DNA of 64,000 nucleotides from JAFTYO01 sp045613125 (GTDB lineage: Bacteria; Pseudomonadota; Alphaproteobacteria; RF32; CAG-239). The notes below the pieces were generated by a model that was not told the DNA's origin, did no database searches, and saw only the letters and a list, made by a program, of their open reading frames with translations. Positions 34,109 through 43,392 of this stretch are shown here, piece by piece. The stretch lies in contig JAZLAM010000005.1 of the NCBI GenBank assembly GCA_045613125.1, positions 1 through 64,000 of the forward strand. Reading direction: 5' to 3'. Position 1 is the first letter of the stretch, and each line of letters begins with the position of its first letter. The translations under genes were made by a program, and so were the position numbers.

Positions 34109-35431
34109 ATGAAAATCAAAAGTCTGATTATTTGTTTCTTGTGTTTATTTAGCATTTCAGCTCACGCTGAATTGGAAATTGATATTACAGGAGCAACGCG
34201 TGAACCTATGCCCATTGCATTTCCTGAAATGATAGATAACACAACAAGTATGCAATGGTTAGGCACATATAGCAATAAAATAAGAAGTGTTATTTTAGCT
34301 GACTTAGAAAGAAGTGGCCTTTTTCGTCTCATTGATGAAAACAGCTATATTGAAGATTTAACATCTATCAATCAAAAACCGACTTTTGTAGATTGGCAAG
34401 CAATCAGAGCTCATGCCTTAATTCAAGGAGCTGTTCACGAAAATCCCGATGGCAAATTAAAAGTTGAATTCAGATTATGGGATGTAGTAGCTCAAGATCA
34501 ATTGCATGGACAATCATATACCACAACAAAAGATAACTGGCGCCGTATTGCACATATTATATCAGATGCAATATATGAACGCTTAACCGGTGAAAAAGGA
34601 TATTTTGATTCACGCATTGTATACATTTCAGAAAGCGGACCTGCAACTAAACGTGTAAAACGCCTGGCTATTATGGATCAAGATGGAGAAAATCATAAAT
34701 TTTTGACATCAGGCGCCGCAATGGCTTTAACTCCAAGATTTTCACCTAATTTACAAAAAGTTTCTTATTTGTCTTTTACAGGTTCAGCCCCAAAAGTTTA
34801 TGTAATGGATGTTGAAACCGGTAAACAAGAATTGCTAGGAAATTTCCCAGGCATGACTTTTGCGCCCGTATTTTCTCCGGACAGTTCTAAAATTTTACTT
34901 TCTTTTGCTTCCAACGGTAATACGGAAATATATGAAATGGATTTGAAAAATAAAACAAGTCGCCAACTTACAAAACATCCGGCTATTGATACATCTCCGA
35001 CTTACTCTCCTGATGGTGAAAAAATTATATTCAATTCAGACAGAGGCGGTAATCAACAGCTCTACATAATGGATTCCGACGGTTCAAATGTTGAACGTAT
35101 AAGTTTTGGTAACGGTCGTTACGCAACACCTGTTTGGTCTCCTCGTGGAGATTATATTGCCTTTACAAAAATGGCCGGCGGAGAATTTTACATTGGTGTT
35201 ATGCATCCTGATGGATCTGGAGAACGTTTACTTGCAAGTGGATATTTGGTAGAAGGACCGACATGGTCTCCAAACGGACGTGTTTTAATGTACTTTAAGC
35301 AAGATAGAGGAACAAAACGTAAAAATGCACCTGTTCGCTTATACACTATTGATGTCAGTGGATATAATGAGCGTCTGGTGGTAACACCTGCCGAAGCTTC
35401 TGATCCGGCTTGGTCACCGTTATTACCATAA
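34109..35431 (+). CDS. tolB: Tol-Pal system protein TolB
   Basis: A periplasmic beta-propeller that binds Pal and TolA and helps outer-membrane constriction in division. ATG 34109 follows AAAGGTGTTAAA and gives the signal peptide MKIKSLIICFLCLFSISAHA; 440 residues. The N-terminal domain (about 22-160) is followed by the WD40-like PD40 repeats (SPNLQKVSYLSF, FSPDSSKILLSF, YSPDGEKIIFNSDRGG, WSPRGDYIAFTK, WSPNGRVLMYFK). The usual tolQRA before and pal after are absent; a terminator and convergent rplQ follow. Confidence 0.95.
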   Translation: MKIKSLIICFLCLFSISAHAELEIDITGATREPMPIAFPEMIDNTTSMQWLGTYSNKIRSVILADLERSGLFRLIDENSYIEDLTSINQKPTFVDWQAIRAHALIQGAVHENPDGKLKVEFRLWDVVAQDQLHGQSYTTTKDNWRRIAHIISDAIYERLTGEKGYFDSRIVYISESGPATKRVKRLAIMDQDGENHKFLTSGAAMALTPRFSPNLQKVSYLSFTGSAPKVYVMDVETGKQELLGNFPGMTFAPVFSPDSSKILLSFASNGNTEIYEMDLKNKTSRQLTKHPAIDTSPTYSPDGEKIIFNSDRGGNQQLYIMDSDGSNVERISFGNGRYATPVWSPRGDYIAFTKMAGGEFYIGVMHPDGSGERLLASGYLVEGPTWSPNGRVLMYFKQDRGTKRKNAPVRLYTIDVSGYNERLVVTPAEASDPAWSPLLP

Positions 35432-35486
35432 AAACTTATTAAACTAAATTTTATCTCCTAATTGAACAAATCAATTAGGGTATAAA

Positions 35487-35516
35487 AAAACGAACCGGAA
35501 TTTCCGATTCGTTTTT
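35487..35516. terminator. Bidirectional terminator tolB / rplQ
   Basis: AAAACGAA pairs with TTCGTTTT (35508-35515) around CGGAA/TTCCG, with A and T runs on both sides. Confidence 0.75.
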
Positions 35517-35538
35517 AAGTTTACAGCAAACTTCTTAC

Positions 35539-35982
35539 TTACTCAGCAGATGTTTTTTCAGCTTCAGCGACAGCAGCTTTTTCTTGAGCTACACGAGCCA
35601 AATCCTTAGCGCCTTTTGCATTTACATCACGATCAACCAATTCAATGATTGCCATAGGAGCACAGTCACCATAACGGAAACCTGCTTTTAATACGCGAGT
35701 ATAACCACCGTTACGTTCTTTGTAACGTTCTGCTAATGTAGAGAAAAGTTTAGAAACAACTTCTTTATCTCTTAAAAATGACAAAGCTAATCTACGGCTG
35801 TTCAAATCACCTTTCTTAGCATAAGAAATCATATTATCAGCAAATGTTCTCAACTCTTTTGCACGAGGCAATGTAATGTTGATTTGTTCGTGTGTCAATA
35901 ATGCATTAGTCAAATTTGCAAACAAAGCTCTACGTTGACTTTTCGGCATATTAAACTTTCTATGTTTATCACCATGTCTCAT
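35539..35982 (-). CDS. rplQ: 50S ribosomal protein L17
   Basis: A large-subunit protein at the exit tunnel. The 147-residue product starts MRHGDKHRKFNMPKSQRRAL, with the family motif RTFADNMISYAKKG and ARYGDCAPM-like FRYGDCAPMAIIEL. A short Ala/Glu-rich tail (VAQEKAAVAEAEKTSAE) lengthens it. In most bacteria rplQ directly follows rpoA; here no rpoA is within reach upstream (gyrB lies there in the same orientation behind its own terminator), so it has its own promoter and leader. Confidence 0.96.
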   Translation of the reverse strand: MRHGDKHRKFNMPKSQRRALFANLTNALLTHEQINITLPRAKELRTFADNMISYAKKGDLNSRRLALSFLRDKEVVSKLFSTLAERYKERNGGYTRVLKAGFRYGDCAPMAIIELVDRDVNAKGAKDLARVAQEKAAVAEAEKTSAE

Positions 35983-36372
35983 TTTAATTTTCCTTTCTTT
36001 TCTCTAGTGCTTTGAAACTCAAAGCGGATAAAACCAACAACCTTTACCACGGATTCTTAAACCAAGCTCATGCATAAAGATTTTTATTTCAACTGGGCTT
36101 GTAACATATAATACACTTAATTGCAAGCATTTATTTTATAAGTATAAAAGATTTTTAGTTTTAATTTCCAATTCAATAACTATAATTTCACCCTATTAAC
36201 AACAATTTGTTTGTCTACACAAATATCAATTTACTACACTATAATTAATATGCCGGCGCAATATTAAAAGAGGTCGTTTATATTGAAAAACTTTTTGATA
36301 TTGAAGTTTGTTACCATGCAAATCAGCAGTAAATAAAAATAAATCAATTATTTTTCAATATGGTTTTTGCGC
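35983..36372 (-). promoter_or_regulatory. rplQ upstream region and leader
   Basis: About 390 bp without a gene. On the minus strand GCTTGCAA (36126 downward) with a TTACAA 16 bp on resembles the CTTGCAA promoters of fba and rpsB. It would give a leader of about 120 nt containing a CTTTGA-GTT-TCAAAG hairpin next to the ribosome-binding site AAAGGAAAA. Nothing is recognised in the remaining 200 bp. Confidence 0.4.
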
Positions 36373-36408
36373 ATACAAAAAACACCCTCGAAAGGGTGTT
36401 TTTTGTAT
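36373..36408 (-). terminator. gyrB terminator
   Basis: A perfect 16-bp stem (36373-36388 with 36393-36408) around CGAA. Its core AAACACCCT/AGGGTGTTT recurs at 63222 and 63887. Confidence 0.88.
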
Positions 36409-36419
36409 TTAGAAATTTA

Positions 36420-38861
36420 CTAAATATCCAAATTAACCACATTAAGGGCATTTTCTTGAATAAACTCTTTACGAGGCTCAACTACATCACCCATCAATGT
36501 TGAGAACACTTCATCAGCTTCTTCCATATGGTCAATTTTAACTTGTAACAATGAGCGAGCCTGAGGATCTAAAGTTGTTTCCCAAAGCTGTTCAGGGTTC
36601 ATCTCTCCCAAACCTTTGTAGCGTTGCAACGAAATACCTTTTTTGCCGGCACTCATCACTGCATCAACCAAACCTACAGGTCCGTTAATTTTCTTTTCTC
36701 CACCATTTTTCGAAATTAAAGAAGACATACCGGAGAAATTATCACGTAAGAAAGATTTCATCTCATTTAGAGCTCTTGCTTCAACACTATCTGTGATGGT
36801 TGCCCCCACAACATGTTCTTCTTTAACACCTCTTAATGTTCTGTAAAATGAAATTGAGCCATCCGGTAAAACATCGGCCTTCCAACCCTTATCATATTCA
36901 GCTTCTGCCATATCAAGTTTTTGAGCTAATTTATTTACTTCTGTTGTAAGAGTTTCTCTATCAGATAAAATTTCCACATCAAACAAACCGCATACAGCCA
37001 TTTGTTCAACAATCTTTTCTGGAGCCTTAATACTCAAACTTGAAATCAAACTGCGAGCTTTAATTGTTCGTTCAACAAAACTGATTAAATCTTGTCCGAA
37101 AAGTTTTTCCCCGTCAGATTTTTCCAAAACAGCTTCATCACAACCGCCACGGATAAGATAATCTTCCATTTCTCTATCGTCTTTAAGGTATATAATTGAA
37201 TTACCTCTTTTAGCTTTATAAAGCGGAGGCTGAGCAATATATACATAACCACGTTCAATAAGCTCAGGCATTTGACGATAGAAAAATGTTAGCAACAATG
37301 TTCTGATGTGAGATCCGTCAACATCGGCATCAGTCATAATTACAATCTTATGATAACGACATTTGTCTGCATTAAAATCATCACGTCCGATACCTGTACC
37401 AAGAGCTGTAATAATAGTTCCGATTTCTGCAGAATTCAGCATTTTATCAAAACGAGCTCTTTCCACATTCAAAATTTTACCTCTTAAAGGCATAATTGCC
37501 TGATTTTTTCTATCTCTACCTTGTTTTGCCGAACCGCCTGCAGAATCTCCCTCCACAATAAACACTTCGGATAAAGCAGGATCTTTTTCAGAACAATCGG
37601 CAAGTTTACCCGGCAATGATGAAATATCCAAAACACCTTTACGGCGAGTAAGTTCACGAGCCTTACGAGCTGCTTCACGCGCTGTTGCTGCTTCAACGAT
37701 TTTACCGACAATAACTTTTGCTTCTGTAGGATGTTCATCAAGCCACTCTTTAAGTTTGTCAGCAACAACCCCCTCAACCACAGGACGAACTTCGGAAGAT
37801 ACCAACTTATCTTTTGTTTGTGAAGAAAACTTCGGATCCGGAGCTTTAACTGACAAAACACAAGTTAAACCTTCACGCATATCCTCACCGGTAATAACAC
37901 TTTTTTCTTTTTTAAGTAACCCGTTTTCGGTAATATAGTTATTGATTGTTCTGGTCAAAGCGCCTCTAAAACCGGCCAAGTGTGTACCGCCGTCTTTTTG
38001 CGGAATATTGTTTGTAAAACAAAGCATACTTTCATTGTAGGCATTGGTCCATTGCATAGCGATATCAACTTGGATATCATTTTCTTCTCCTACAAAAGAG
38101 ATAATATTATCATGTAATGGGGCTTTTGCTTTGTTCAAATGGCTGACAAATGCCGATAAGCCACCCTCATAATGAAAAACTTCTTCCTTAGGTTCTACAC
38201 CTCTGTTATCAATAAGTTTCAAATATACGCCAGAGTTTAAGAAAGCTTTTTCTCTGATTGCACGTTCCAATGTTTCAAAGCTAAATTCTGTTTGTGTAAA
38301 AGTTTGAGCCGAAGGCAAAAATGAAACTTCGGTTCCGTGACGATTCGGAGCTTCACCGACAACTTCAACATGTTTAACAACATTTCCGTCTGCAAATTCA
38401 GCATAATGTTCTTTATTATCGCGCCAAATACGAAGTTTTAACCATGTTGAAAGAGCATTCACAACAGAAACGCCCACGCCATGCAAACCACCTGACACTT
38501 TATAAGAATTGTTATCAAACTTACCGCCTGAGTGTAATTCTGTCATAATAACTTCTGCCGCCGAAACACCTTCTTCCTTATGAATATCAACAGGCATACC
38601 GCGACCGTTATCTCTGATTGTAGCAGAGCCGTCCGGATTTAGAACAACTTCTGTTTTATCACAATAACCAGCTAAAGCTTCATCAATTGCATTATCTAAA
38701 ACTTCATAAATCATATGATGTAAGCCAGAACCGTCATCAGTGTCACCGATATACATTCCCGGGCGTTTACGCACAGCGTCTAAACCTTTTAACACCTTAA
38801 TAGAATCAGCATTATAAGCCTGTTCACCTTTTAATATTTCTTCTTCTGTTAATTCTGTCAT
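36420..38861 (-). CDS. gyrB: DNA gyrase subunit B
   Basis: The ATPase subunit that, with GyrA, introduces negative supercoils. ATG 38861 follows GGGGTCATA; a longer frame adds 33 implausible residues. The 813-residue protein has the GHKL ATPase (VLDNAIDEALAGYC, DNGRGMPVD, GGLHGVGVSVVNAL), the transducer, TOPRIM (FIVEGDSAGGSAKQGRDRKNQA and TDADVDGSHIRTLL) and the insertion of about 150 residues typical of Gram-negative GyrB (REMEDYLIRGGCDEAVLEKS onward). It ends with QRYKGLGEMNPEQLWETT. The usual recF/dnaN neighbours are absent. yacG at 17415 encodes a potential inhibitor. Confidence 0.97.
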   Translation of the reverse strand: MTELTEEEILKGEQAYNADSIKVLKGLDAVRKRPGMYIGDTDDGSGLHHMIYEVLDNAIDEALAGYCDKTEVVLNPDGSATIRDNGRGMPVDIHKEEGVSAAEVIMTELHSGGKFDNNSYKVSGGLHGVGVSVVNALSTWLKLRIWRDNKEHYAEFADGNVVKHVEVVGEAPNRHGTEVSFLPSAQTFTQTEFSFETLERAIREKAFLNSGVYLKLIDNRGVEPKEEVFHYEGGLSAFVSHLNKAKAPLHDNIISFVGEENDIQVDIAMQWTNAYNESMLCFTNNIPQKDGGTHLAGFRGALTRTINNYITENGLLKKEKSVITGEDMREGLTCVLSVKAPDPKFSSQTKDKLVSSEVRPVVEGVVADKLKEWLDEHPTEAKVIVGKIVEAATAREAARKARELTRRKGVLDISSLPGKLADCSEKDPALSEVFIVEGDSAGGSAKQGRDRKNQAIMPLRGKILNVERARFDKMLNSAEIGTIITALGTGIGRDDFNADKCRYHKIVIMTDADVDGSHIRTLLLTFFYRQMPELIERGYVYIAQPPLYKAKRGNSIIYLKDDREMEDYLIRGGCDEAVLEKSDGEKLFGQDLISFVERTIKARSLISSLSIKAPEKIVEQMAVCGLFDVEILSDRETLTTEVNKLAQKLDMAEAEYDKGWKADVLPDGSISFYRTLRGVKEEHVVGATITDSVEARALNEMKSFLRDNFSGMSSLISKNGGEKKINGPVGLVDAVMSAGKKGISLQRYKGLGEMNPEQLWETTLDPQARSLLQVKIDHMEEADEVFSTLMGDVVEPRKEFIQENALNVVNLDI

Positions 38862-39084
38862 TATGACCCCTAATTTTTTATGTTTATTTCTTGCGAAAAT
38901 ATACAACAAAGTATCAAAATAACCAAGAATTAAATTAAAGATATCAACGTTTTTAAGCATGTTTTTATCAAAAATTCAAAATCAAAAATATAAACTTCAA
39001 CATGTTGATAAATATAGCTTGTCACGGCAGTAAAAATATGATATACAAAGGTTGATTTATTTTAATGGGAGATATTGGTTTGTT

Positions 39085-39441
39085 ATGATCATAAATAGCA
39101 ACGATGGTTCACAAAGAAATATTTTAACAAATAAATGCTATTACCAAACCACTGCTCAAATCATGCACGATTTCGAGCAAAAAGGTTACTCTAATTCAGC
39201 TGATGAGACGGCAAAAGTCATATCAGCCTACCATAGTGTTATGCAAAAAAAATCTCGCAACACATATAGCAAAGACTATAATGAAGCTTTTACCAAAATT
39301 GACAACGCAATACAAAATATGGCAAACAAAGTTTTTTACATTTATGATAAGAAAAGTTTTGATTTAGCTTATAAATCTTTCCAAGACTTTGATTACATCA
39401 ATGCCATAATAGGTCGTCAACGTATGAAAAAAAACAAGTAA
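39085..39441 (+). CDS. Small hypothetical protein
   Basis: Not recognised. From ATG 39085 it has 118 residues; a TTG at 39052 behind AAAGG would add 11. The sequence is hydrophilic and helical-looking, with no membrane segment: SNDGSQRNILTNKCYYQTTA, SNSADETAKVISAYHSVMQK, TKIDNAIQNMANKVFYIYDK, and a basic end RQRMKKNK. It is divergent from gyrB and 103 bp before the gpsA-like gene. Codon use looks like its neighbours. Confidence 0.5.
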   Translation: MIINSNDGSQRNILTNKCYYQTTAQIMHDFEQKGYSNSADETAKVISAYHSVMQKKSRNTYSKDYNEAFTKIDNAIQNMANKVFYIYDKKSFDLAYKSFQDFDYINAIIGRQRMKKNK

Positions 39442-39544
39442 CAATCTGATTGTGAACTTTTTGTTGTTTATAATTGCAATAATCAGATTAAAAATATAGA
39501 CTACCTTACATAAACTTTATTGAACTTTTTAAAGAGGTCTTTTC

Positions 39545-40522
39545 ATGAAACAAATATCTGTTATCGGTTGTGGCCGTTGGGGAGCTTTTTTAGCATGGTA
39601 TGCTGCAAACTATTGTGTTGATAGCGTCCTCATGTATGATCTTCCGACATCACCAAATTTTATCGAATTAAACGAAACCAGAAAAAATTCTTATCTGGCG
39701 TTAAGCGATAATATGGTTTTAACTCCAGATTTAAATAATATCTTAAAGAACGACCACATAATTATATCCATAGGTTGCCAACATTTGAGAACTTTGGCAA
39801 AACAACTTAACGATTATGATTTATCCGGAAAATTTTTCTTGCTTGCCATGAAAGGCCTTGAAGAGCCAAGTGCAAAAACATTGATTGATGTGTTTAAAGA
39901 AGAAATAAATCAAGACGTTTCTGTTGCTTGCTTAGGCGGTCCGGGACACGTTCAAGACTATATGAAAAAAGTTCCGTCTTGTGCCGTGATAGACAGTTAT
40001 GATGAAGATGCAAAAAATAATTGGATCAACCTTCTTCAGAGCGATTTAATCCGTTTTTACTATGGAAACGACGTAATTGGCAACCAAATCGGTGCCGCAT
40101 TAAAAAATGTTATCGGAATTGCTGCCGGCATTTTGGACGGTCTGGAATGGTATGGCCTGAAGGGAGCTTTAATGGCAAGAGCCCCGGTTGAGGTAGGTCG
40201 TTTAATCAAACACTTTGGCGGAAATCCTTTTACTGCATATGGCCTTGCACATTTGGGCGATTATGAAGCAACATTGTTTTCTAAACACTCTCATAACAGA
40301 ACTTATGGCGAAATGTTTGCAAAAGGCGAAAGATTTGGCAAATTAGCTGAAGGTGTAGCAACATTAAAAGCTGTTAAAATAATTGCTGATAAAGAAAACA
40401 TTGATATGCCTATCTGTCAAGCTTTATATCAAGTGATTTATGAAGATGCAGACATAAAAGCAACCATCAAATCAATGTTTGAAAGAAGCTTGAAAAAAGA
40501 GTTTGATTATGTTTGCGCATAA
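39545..40522 (+). CDS. Glycerol-3-phosphate dehydrogenase (GpsA-like), divergent
   Basis: Probably reduces dihydroxyacetone phosphate to sn-glycerol 3-phosphate for phospholipid synthesis. The 325-residue protein has the N-terminal Rossmann motif GCGRWGAFLAW (GxGxWG), a substrate-domain Lys in GAALKNVIGIAAGI, and AHLGDYEATLFSKHSHNRTYGE in place of the usual GLGDLxxTCxSxxSRN. The segment normally SGPSFAxE reads GGPGHVQDY. Because these active-site blocks deviate from canonical GpsA, it may be a diverged GpsA or a related dehydrogenase. ATG follows AAAGAGGTCTTTTC. Confidence 0.75.
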   Translation: MKQISVIGCGRWGAFLAWYAANYCVDSVLMYDLPTSPNFIELNETRKNSYLALSDNMVLTPDLNNILKNDHIIISIGCQHLRTLAKQLNDYDLSGKFFLLAMKGLEEPSAKTLIDVFKEEINQDVSVACLGGPGHVQDYMKKVPSCAVIDSYDEDAKNNWINLLQSDLIRFYYGNDVIGNQIGAALKNVIGIAAGILDGLEWYGLKGALMARAPVEVGRLIKHFGGNPFTAYGLAHLGDYEATLFSKHSHNRTYGEMFAKGERFGKLAEGVATLKAVKIIADKENIDMPICQALYQVIYEDADIKATIKSMFERSLKKEFDYVCA

Positions 40523-40593
40523 ATAAAACTTAACATAAGCTCAAAAGATACAGTAATTTTCTTGCGTTGTTCTTTATTTCGTTATTCCTCTCT

Positions 40594-40719
40594 CGTTTTC
40601 GAAAGAAAACGTTAAGTTGTGTTCGAATTAGTGTTAAACATCTATCATCGGAAGCGGTGTAAAATAATTTTAAAAAGCGGAAGATGCCTTGACGATTCCT
40701 AGCAGAATCGAGGCATGAC
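40594..40719. repeat. Palindromic interspersed repeat, copy B
   Basis: Inverted copy of the module at 261-338. A 21-base identity (40640-40660 with 318-338), the CTTCCG motif and GAGGCATGAC (40710-40719) occur in the same relative order. Palindromes at 40684-40716 (ATGCCT/AGGCAT around CGATTC/GAATCG) and 40594-40611 (CGTTTTC/GAAAACG, matching 192-210) complete it. Confidence 0.65.
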
Positions 40720-40727
40720 TTCAAACA

Positions 40728-40757
40728 AAAAAACCGTCGTGAATTCGACGGTTTTTT
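40728..40757. terminator. Bidirectional terminator
   Basis: AAAAAACCGTCG pairs with CGACGGTTTTTT around TGAATT, between the gpsA-like gene and the convergent oxidoreductase. Confidence 0.82.
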
Positions 40758-40774
40758 ATTTTTAAAAACTTATA

Positions 40775-41797
40775 TTACTCAGCCGCAACACTCAAATAAG
40801 ACTGTTCAGTGTTTTTAATAAAGCCAAGTTTACGTTGAATTTCCCAAATAACTTTCAAAGCTTTCAAAGCACTTTCGCCATTAATACGAGGTGTAGCTTT
40901 TCCTCTTACACAATCTAAGAAGTGATTAAGCTCAGCCGCCAAAGGTTGATTTGTCGGAATAAACAACTGTTCAACGCTTCCTTTTAAGCCATAATTCATC
41001 CAATCCGGAATACTTTCTTGATTAATGTAAGGCATACGACCTTGAGAATGAACATTGATACTCTGATTGATAAAATCCATATCAATATAGTTTGTATCGG
41101 TTGTAACCGTAAGCGTACGAACACGAGCTTGTGTAATACGGCTTGCCGTTAAGTTTGCGGTTGCACCGTTTTCAAATTCTAAAATTGCAGTGATATAGTC
41201 TTTACCTTCAGGTTTATCAGCTGTTTTAACGGAACAAGCCTGAATGTTTACAACTTCAGATTTTACTAAAGATTGAATAACTTCCACATCGTGTATCATC
41301 AAATCCATCGACACATCCACATCTGTAATACGGCCACTGGCAGCTGACATACGTTGAGCTGTTAAAGATCTGATTTTTGAAGTATCAGATAAGATTTTTG
41401 ACATTTGTTCAACTGCCGGATTAAAACGCTCGACATGACCTACCAACAAAGTTACATTATTTTCCTTGGCAGCATTCATCAAACGATAACATTCTTCTTC
41501 CGTGGTTGCCAAAGGCTTTTCAATTAAGCAGTGGATACCTCTTGATAAGAAAAACTCTCCGACATCAGCGTGAGTAACAGAAGTTGTAACAACACTAACC
41601 GCATCTACATTTGCGGCCACCTCTTCCAAAGAGGAAAAAGCCTTAATTCCAAACATTGTAGCCGCATTGTTTGCTGCTTCGGGGAAAATATCATAAACGC
41701 CGACAAGCTCTACTCCTTGAAGACCTTTATATGTTTTAAGATGGTTTTTACCCATAACACCGGCACCAATAACGGCAACTTTAATTGTATTTGTCAT
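40775..41797 (-). CDS. Gfo/Idh/MocA-family NAD(P) oxidoreductase
   Basis: A 340-residue sugar-type dehydrogenase. The N-terminal Rossmann fold starts VAVIGAGVMGKNHLKTY, the EKP motif is CLIEKPLA with the catalytic Lys, and the C-terminal domain has MDLMIHDVEVIQSL, where the His-Asp is typical of substrate binding. The sequence style is that of enzymes oxidising nucleotide sugars, such as WlbA or GnnA (UDP-GlcNAc 3-dehydrogenase, used for 3-amino lipid A), but I cannot assign the substrate. It is monocistronic, convergent with the gpsA-like gene and divergent from the HD gene. Confidence 0.85.
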   Translation of the reverse strand: MTNTIKVAVIGAGVMGKNHLKTYKGLQGVELVGVYDIFPEAANNAATMFGIKAFSSLEEVAANVDAVSVVTTSVTHADVGEFFLSRGIHCLIEKPLATTEEECYRLMNAAKENNVTLLVGHVERFNPAVEQMSKILSDTSKIRSLTAQRMSAASGRITDVDVSMDLMIHDVEVIQSLVKSEVVNIQACSVKTADKPEGKDYITAILEFENGATANLTASRITQARVRTLTVTTDTNYIDMDFINQSINVHSQGRMPYINQESIPDWMNYGLKGSVEQLFIPTNQPLAAELNHFLDCVRGKATPRINGESALKALKVIWEIQRKLGFIKNTEQSYLSVAAE

Positions 41798-41930
41798 GTC
41801 ATTTCCTTGAATAGTTTACAAAAATTTAAGTTCTTATATCATATTTTGAAGCAAAAGGCTCTTAAAAAGATGTTACATTTTGTTACAAAACATCTCCGAC
41901 ATCACATAAAGATATTACATGAGGATTATA

Positions 41931-42755
41931 ATGAGTTTGTATAAAAAAGCACAAGAACTGTTACATTCTGAATATAAAAGAAATTTTGAAATTGTAAAAG
42001 ACAGCTTATATCACAAAAGCTATGCAAATGAAAAAATCAGACATTCTCTACAAGTTGCCGGCGCCGGAAACGGTATTTTAAGAAACGAAGCATATTTTCA
42101 AAACAAATCGGAAAAGTTTATCGAAATTGCAAAAACTGCCATTTTATTACATGATATTTTTCGTTTTAATGAAATAAGATTAAGCTATCAGGAAAATAAA
42201 AAAATTGACCACGGGATTGAAGGAGCAAAACTTCTTTCTGCAATTTCCGATTTTAATAATCCGTTGATTGTATTACCTGTTAAACATCACGGGCATATGA
42301 TTGAAGAATTTTATGAAGACAAAGAATATAATGCTATCAATGATGAAGAACTAAAAAATCAAATCAGGCATATAATTTTTGCAGTTCGCGATGCAGATAA
42401 AATTGCAAACTGGCAAATTTTAACCAAAGAATATGAAAATATGCGCCTTGTTTGGTTACCTTTTCCTAATGATACAAGCTTAAAACAAGGTATCATCAGC
42501 GATAAAATTTGGGAAGCTTTTATTAATGGTAAAATAACTCCGAGAAATCATATAAAAACCAATGCTGATACAATTTTATCCGTTATTGCATGGTGTTTTG
42601 ATCTAAATTATAAATATTCCGTTGAGTATTGTATGCGCTTAAAACACTTAGAAGGATTTGAAAAAATCATGACAGATTTACAAGTTGAACCTGAAAAGAT
42701 TAATATAATTGTTCAAGTTATAAGAAACTATATAAAAGAACGTTTTCAACTTTAG
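41931..42755 (+). CDS. HD-domain phosphohydrolase
   Basis: A 274-residue metal-dependent phosphohydrolase-type protein. ATG 41931 follows GAGGATTATA; an ATG 12 bp upstream is less likely. The HD motifs are IRHSLQVAGAGNG, LLHDIFRFNE, DHGIEGAKLL, PVKHHGHM and VRDADKIANWQIL, giving the full H...HD...H...H...D ligand set. Substrate is unknown; relatives include nucleotide phosphohydrolases and deoxyguanosine triphosphatase-like enzymes. It is convergent with nth, with the stops 2 bp apart. Confidence 0.82.
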   Translation: MSLYKKAQELLHSEYKRNFEIVKDSLYHKSYANEKIRHSLQVAGAGNGILRNEAYFQNKSEKFIEIAKTAILLHDIFRFNEIRLSYQENKKIDHGIEGAKLLSAISDFNNPLIVLPVKHHGHMIEEFYEDKEYNAINDEELKNQIRHIIFAVRDADKIANWQILTKEYENMRLVWLPFPNDTSLKQGIISDKIWEAFINGKITPRNHIKTNADTILSVIAWCFDLNYKYSVEYCMRLKHLEGFEKIMTDLQVEPEKINIIVQVIRNYIKERFQL

Positions 42756-42756
42756 C

Positions 42757-43392
42757 CTACATTCTTTTATCCTTAGAATGGCAAAGATGTTGTATCGGGC
42801 AGTTTTCACATAACGGTCTTTGGGCCTTGCAAATATATCTGCCAAACAACACAAACCAATGATTGGCATTTTTTGCATACCTTGATTCTAAGATTTTATT
42901 CAAATCTTTTTCCACCTCGCTCGGAGTTTTACCATTACTTAAACCTAAACGATGAGCGATTCTGAAAACATGTGTATCAACGGCAATTGTTGGCTCATTA
43001 AACCAAACATTTAACACCACGTTGGCCGTTTTTCTGCCAACGCCTGCCAAACTTTCCAGCTCAGTTCTGTCAGAGGGAACAATACCGCCAAATTTTTCAA
43101 CCAAATCTTGGCTTAGAGATATTATACTTTTCGCCTTATTGTTATAAAGCCCGATAGTTTTGATATATTCTTTTAATCTATCAACACCTAGTTCAATCAT
43201 TTTTTGTGGAGTATCGGCAACCTTAAACAAACTTTCCGTTGCCTTATTTACACCTTTGTCCGTGCTTTGAGCCGACAAAACCACCGCCACGAGCAATGTA
43301 TATGCATTTGTAAAATTTAATTCGCATTCAGGATTCGGATTATTTTGTTCGAAAATTTTTACAATTTCCGAAACTTCATTTTTATCTCTCAC
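42757..43392 (-). CDS. nth: Endonuclease III
   Basis: A DNA glycosylase/AP lyase removing oxidised pyrimidines. The 211-residue protein starts at GTG, overlapping the tsaD stop by GTGA (43389-43392). It has the helix-hairpin-helix with catalytic Lys (LAGVGRKTANVVL), the catalytic Asp (VDTHVFRIAHRLG), and the 4Fe-4S motif CKAQRPLCENCPIQHLC (Cys-x6-Cys-x2-Cys-x5-Cys). Confidence 0.95.
   Translation of the reverse strand: MRDKNEVSEIVKIFEQNNPNPECELNFTNAYTLLVAVVLSAQSTDKGVNKATESLFKVADTPQKMIELGVDRLKEYIKTIGLYNNKAKSIISLSQDLVEKFGGIVPSDRTELESLAGVGRKTANVVLNVWFNEPTIAVDTHVFRIAHRLGLSNGKTPSEVEKDLNKILESRYAKNANHWFVLFGRYICKAQRPLCENCPIQHLCHSKDKRM

Noticed and set aside
38862..38960. 33-residue N-terminal extension of gyrB
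   Set aside because: The upstream residues do not resemble GyrB; ATG 38861 has a GGGGT box and starts the normal N terminus.
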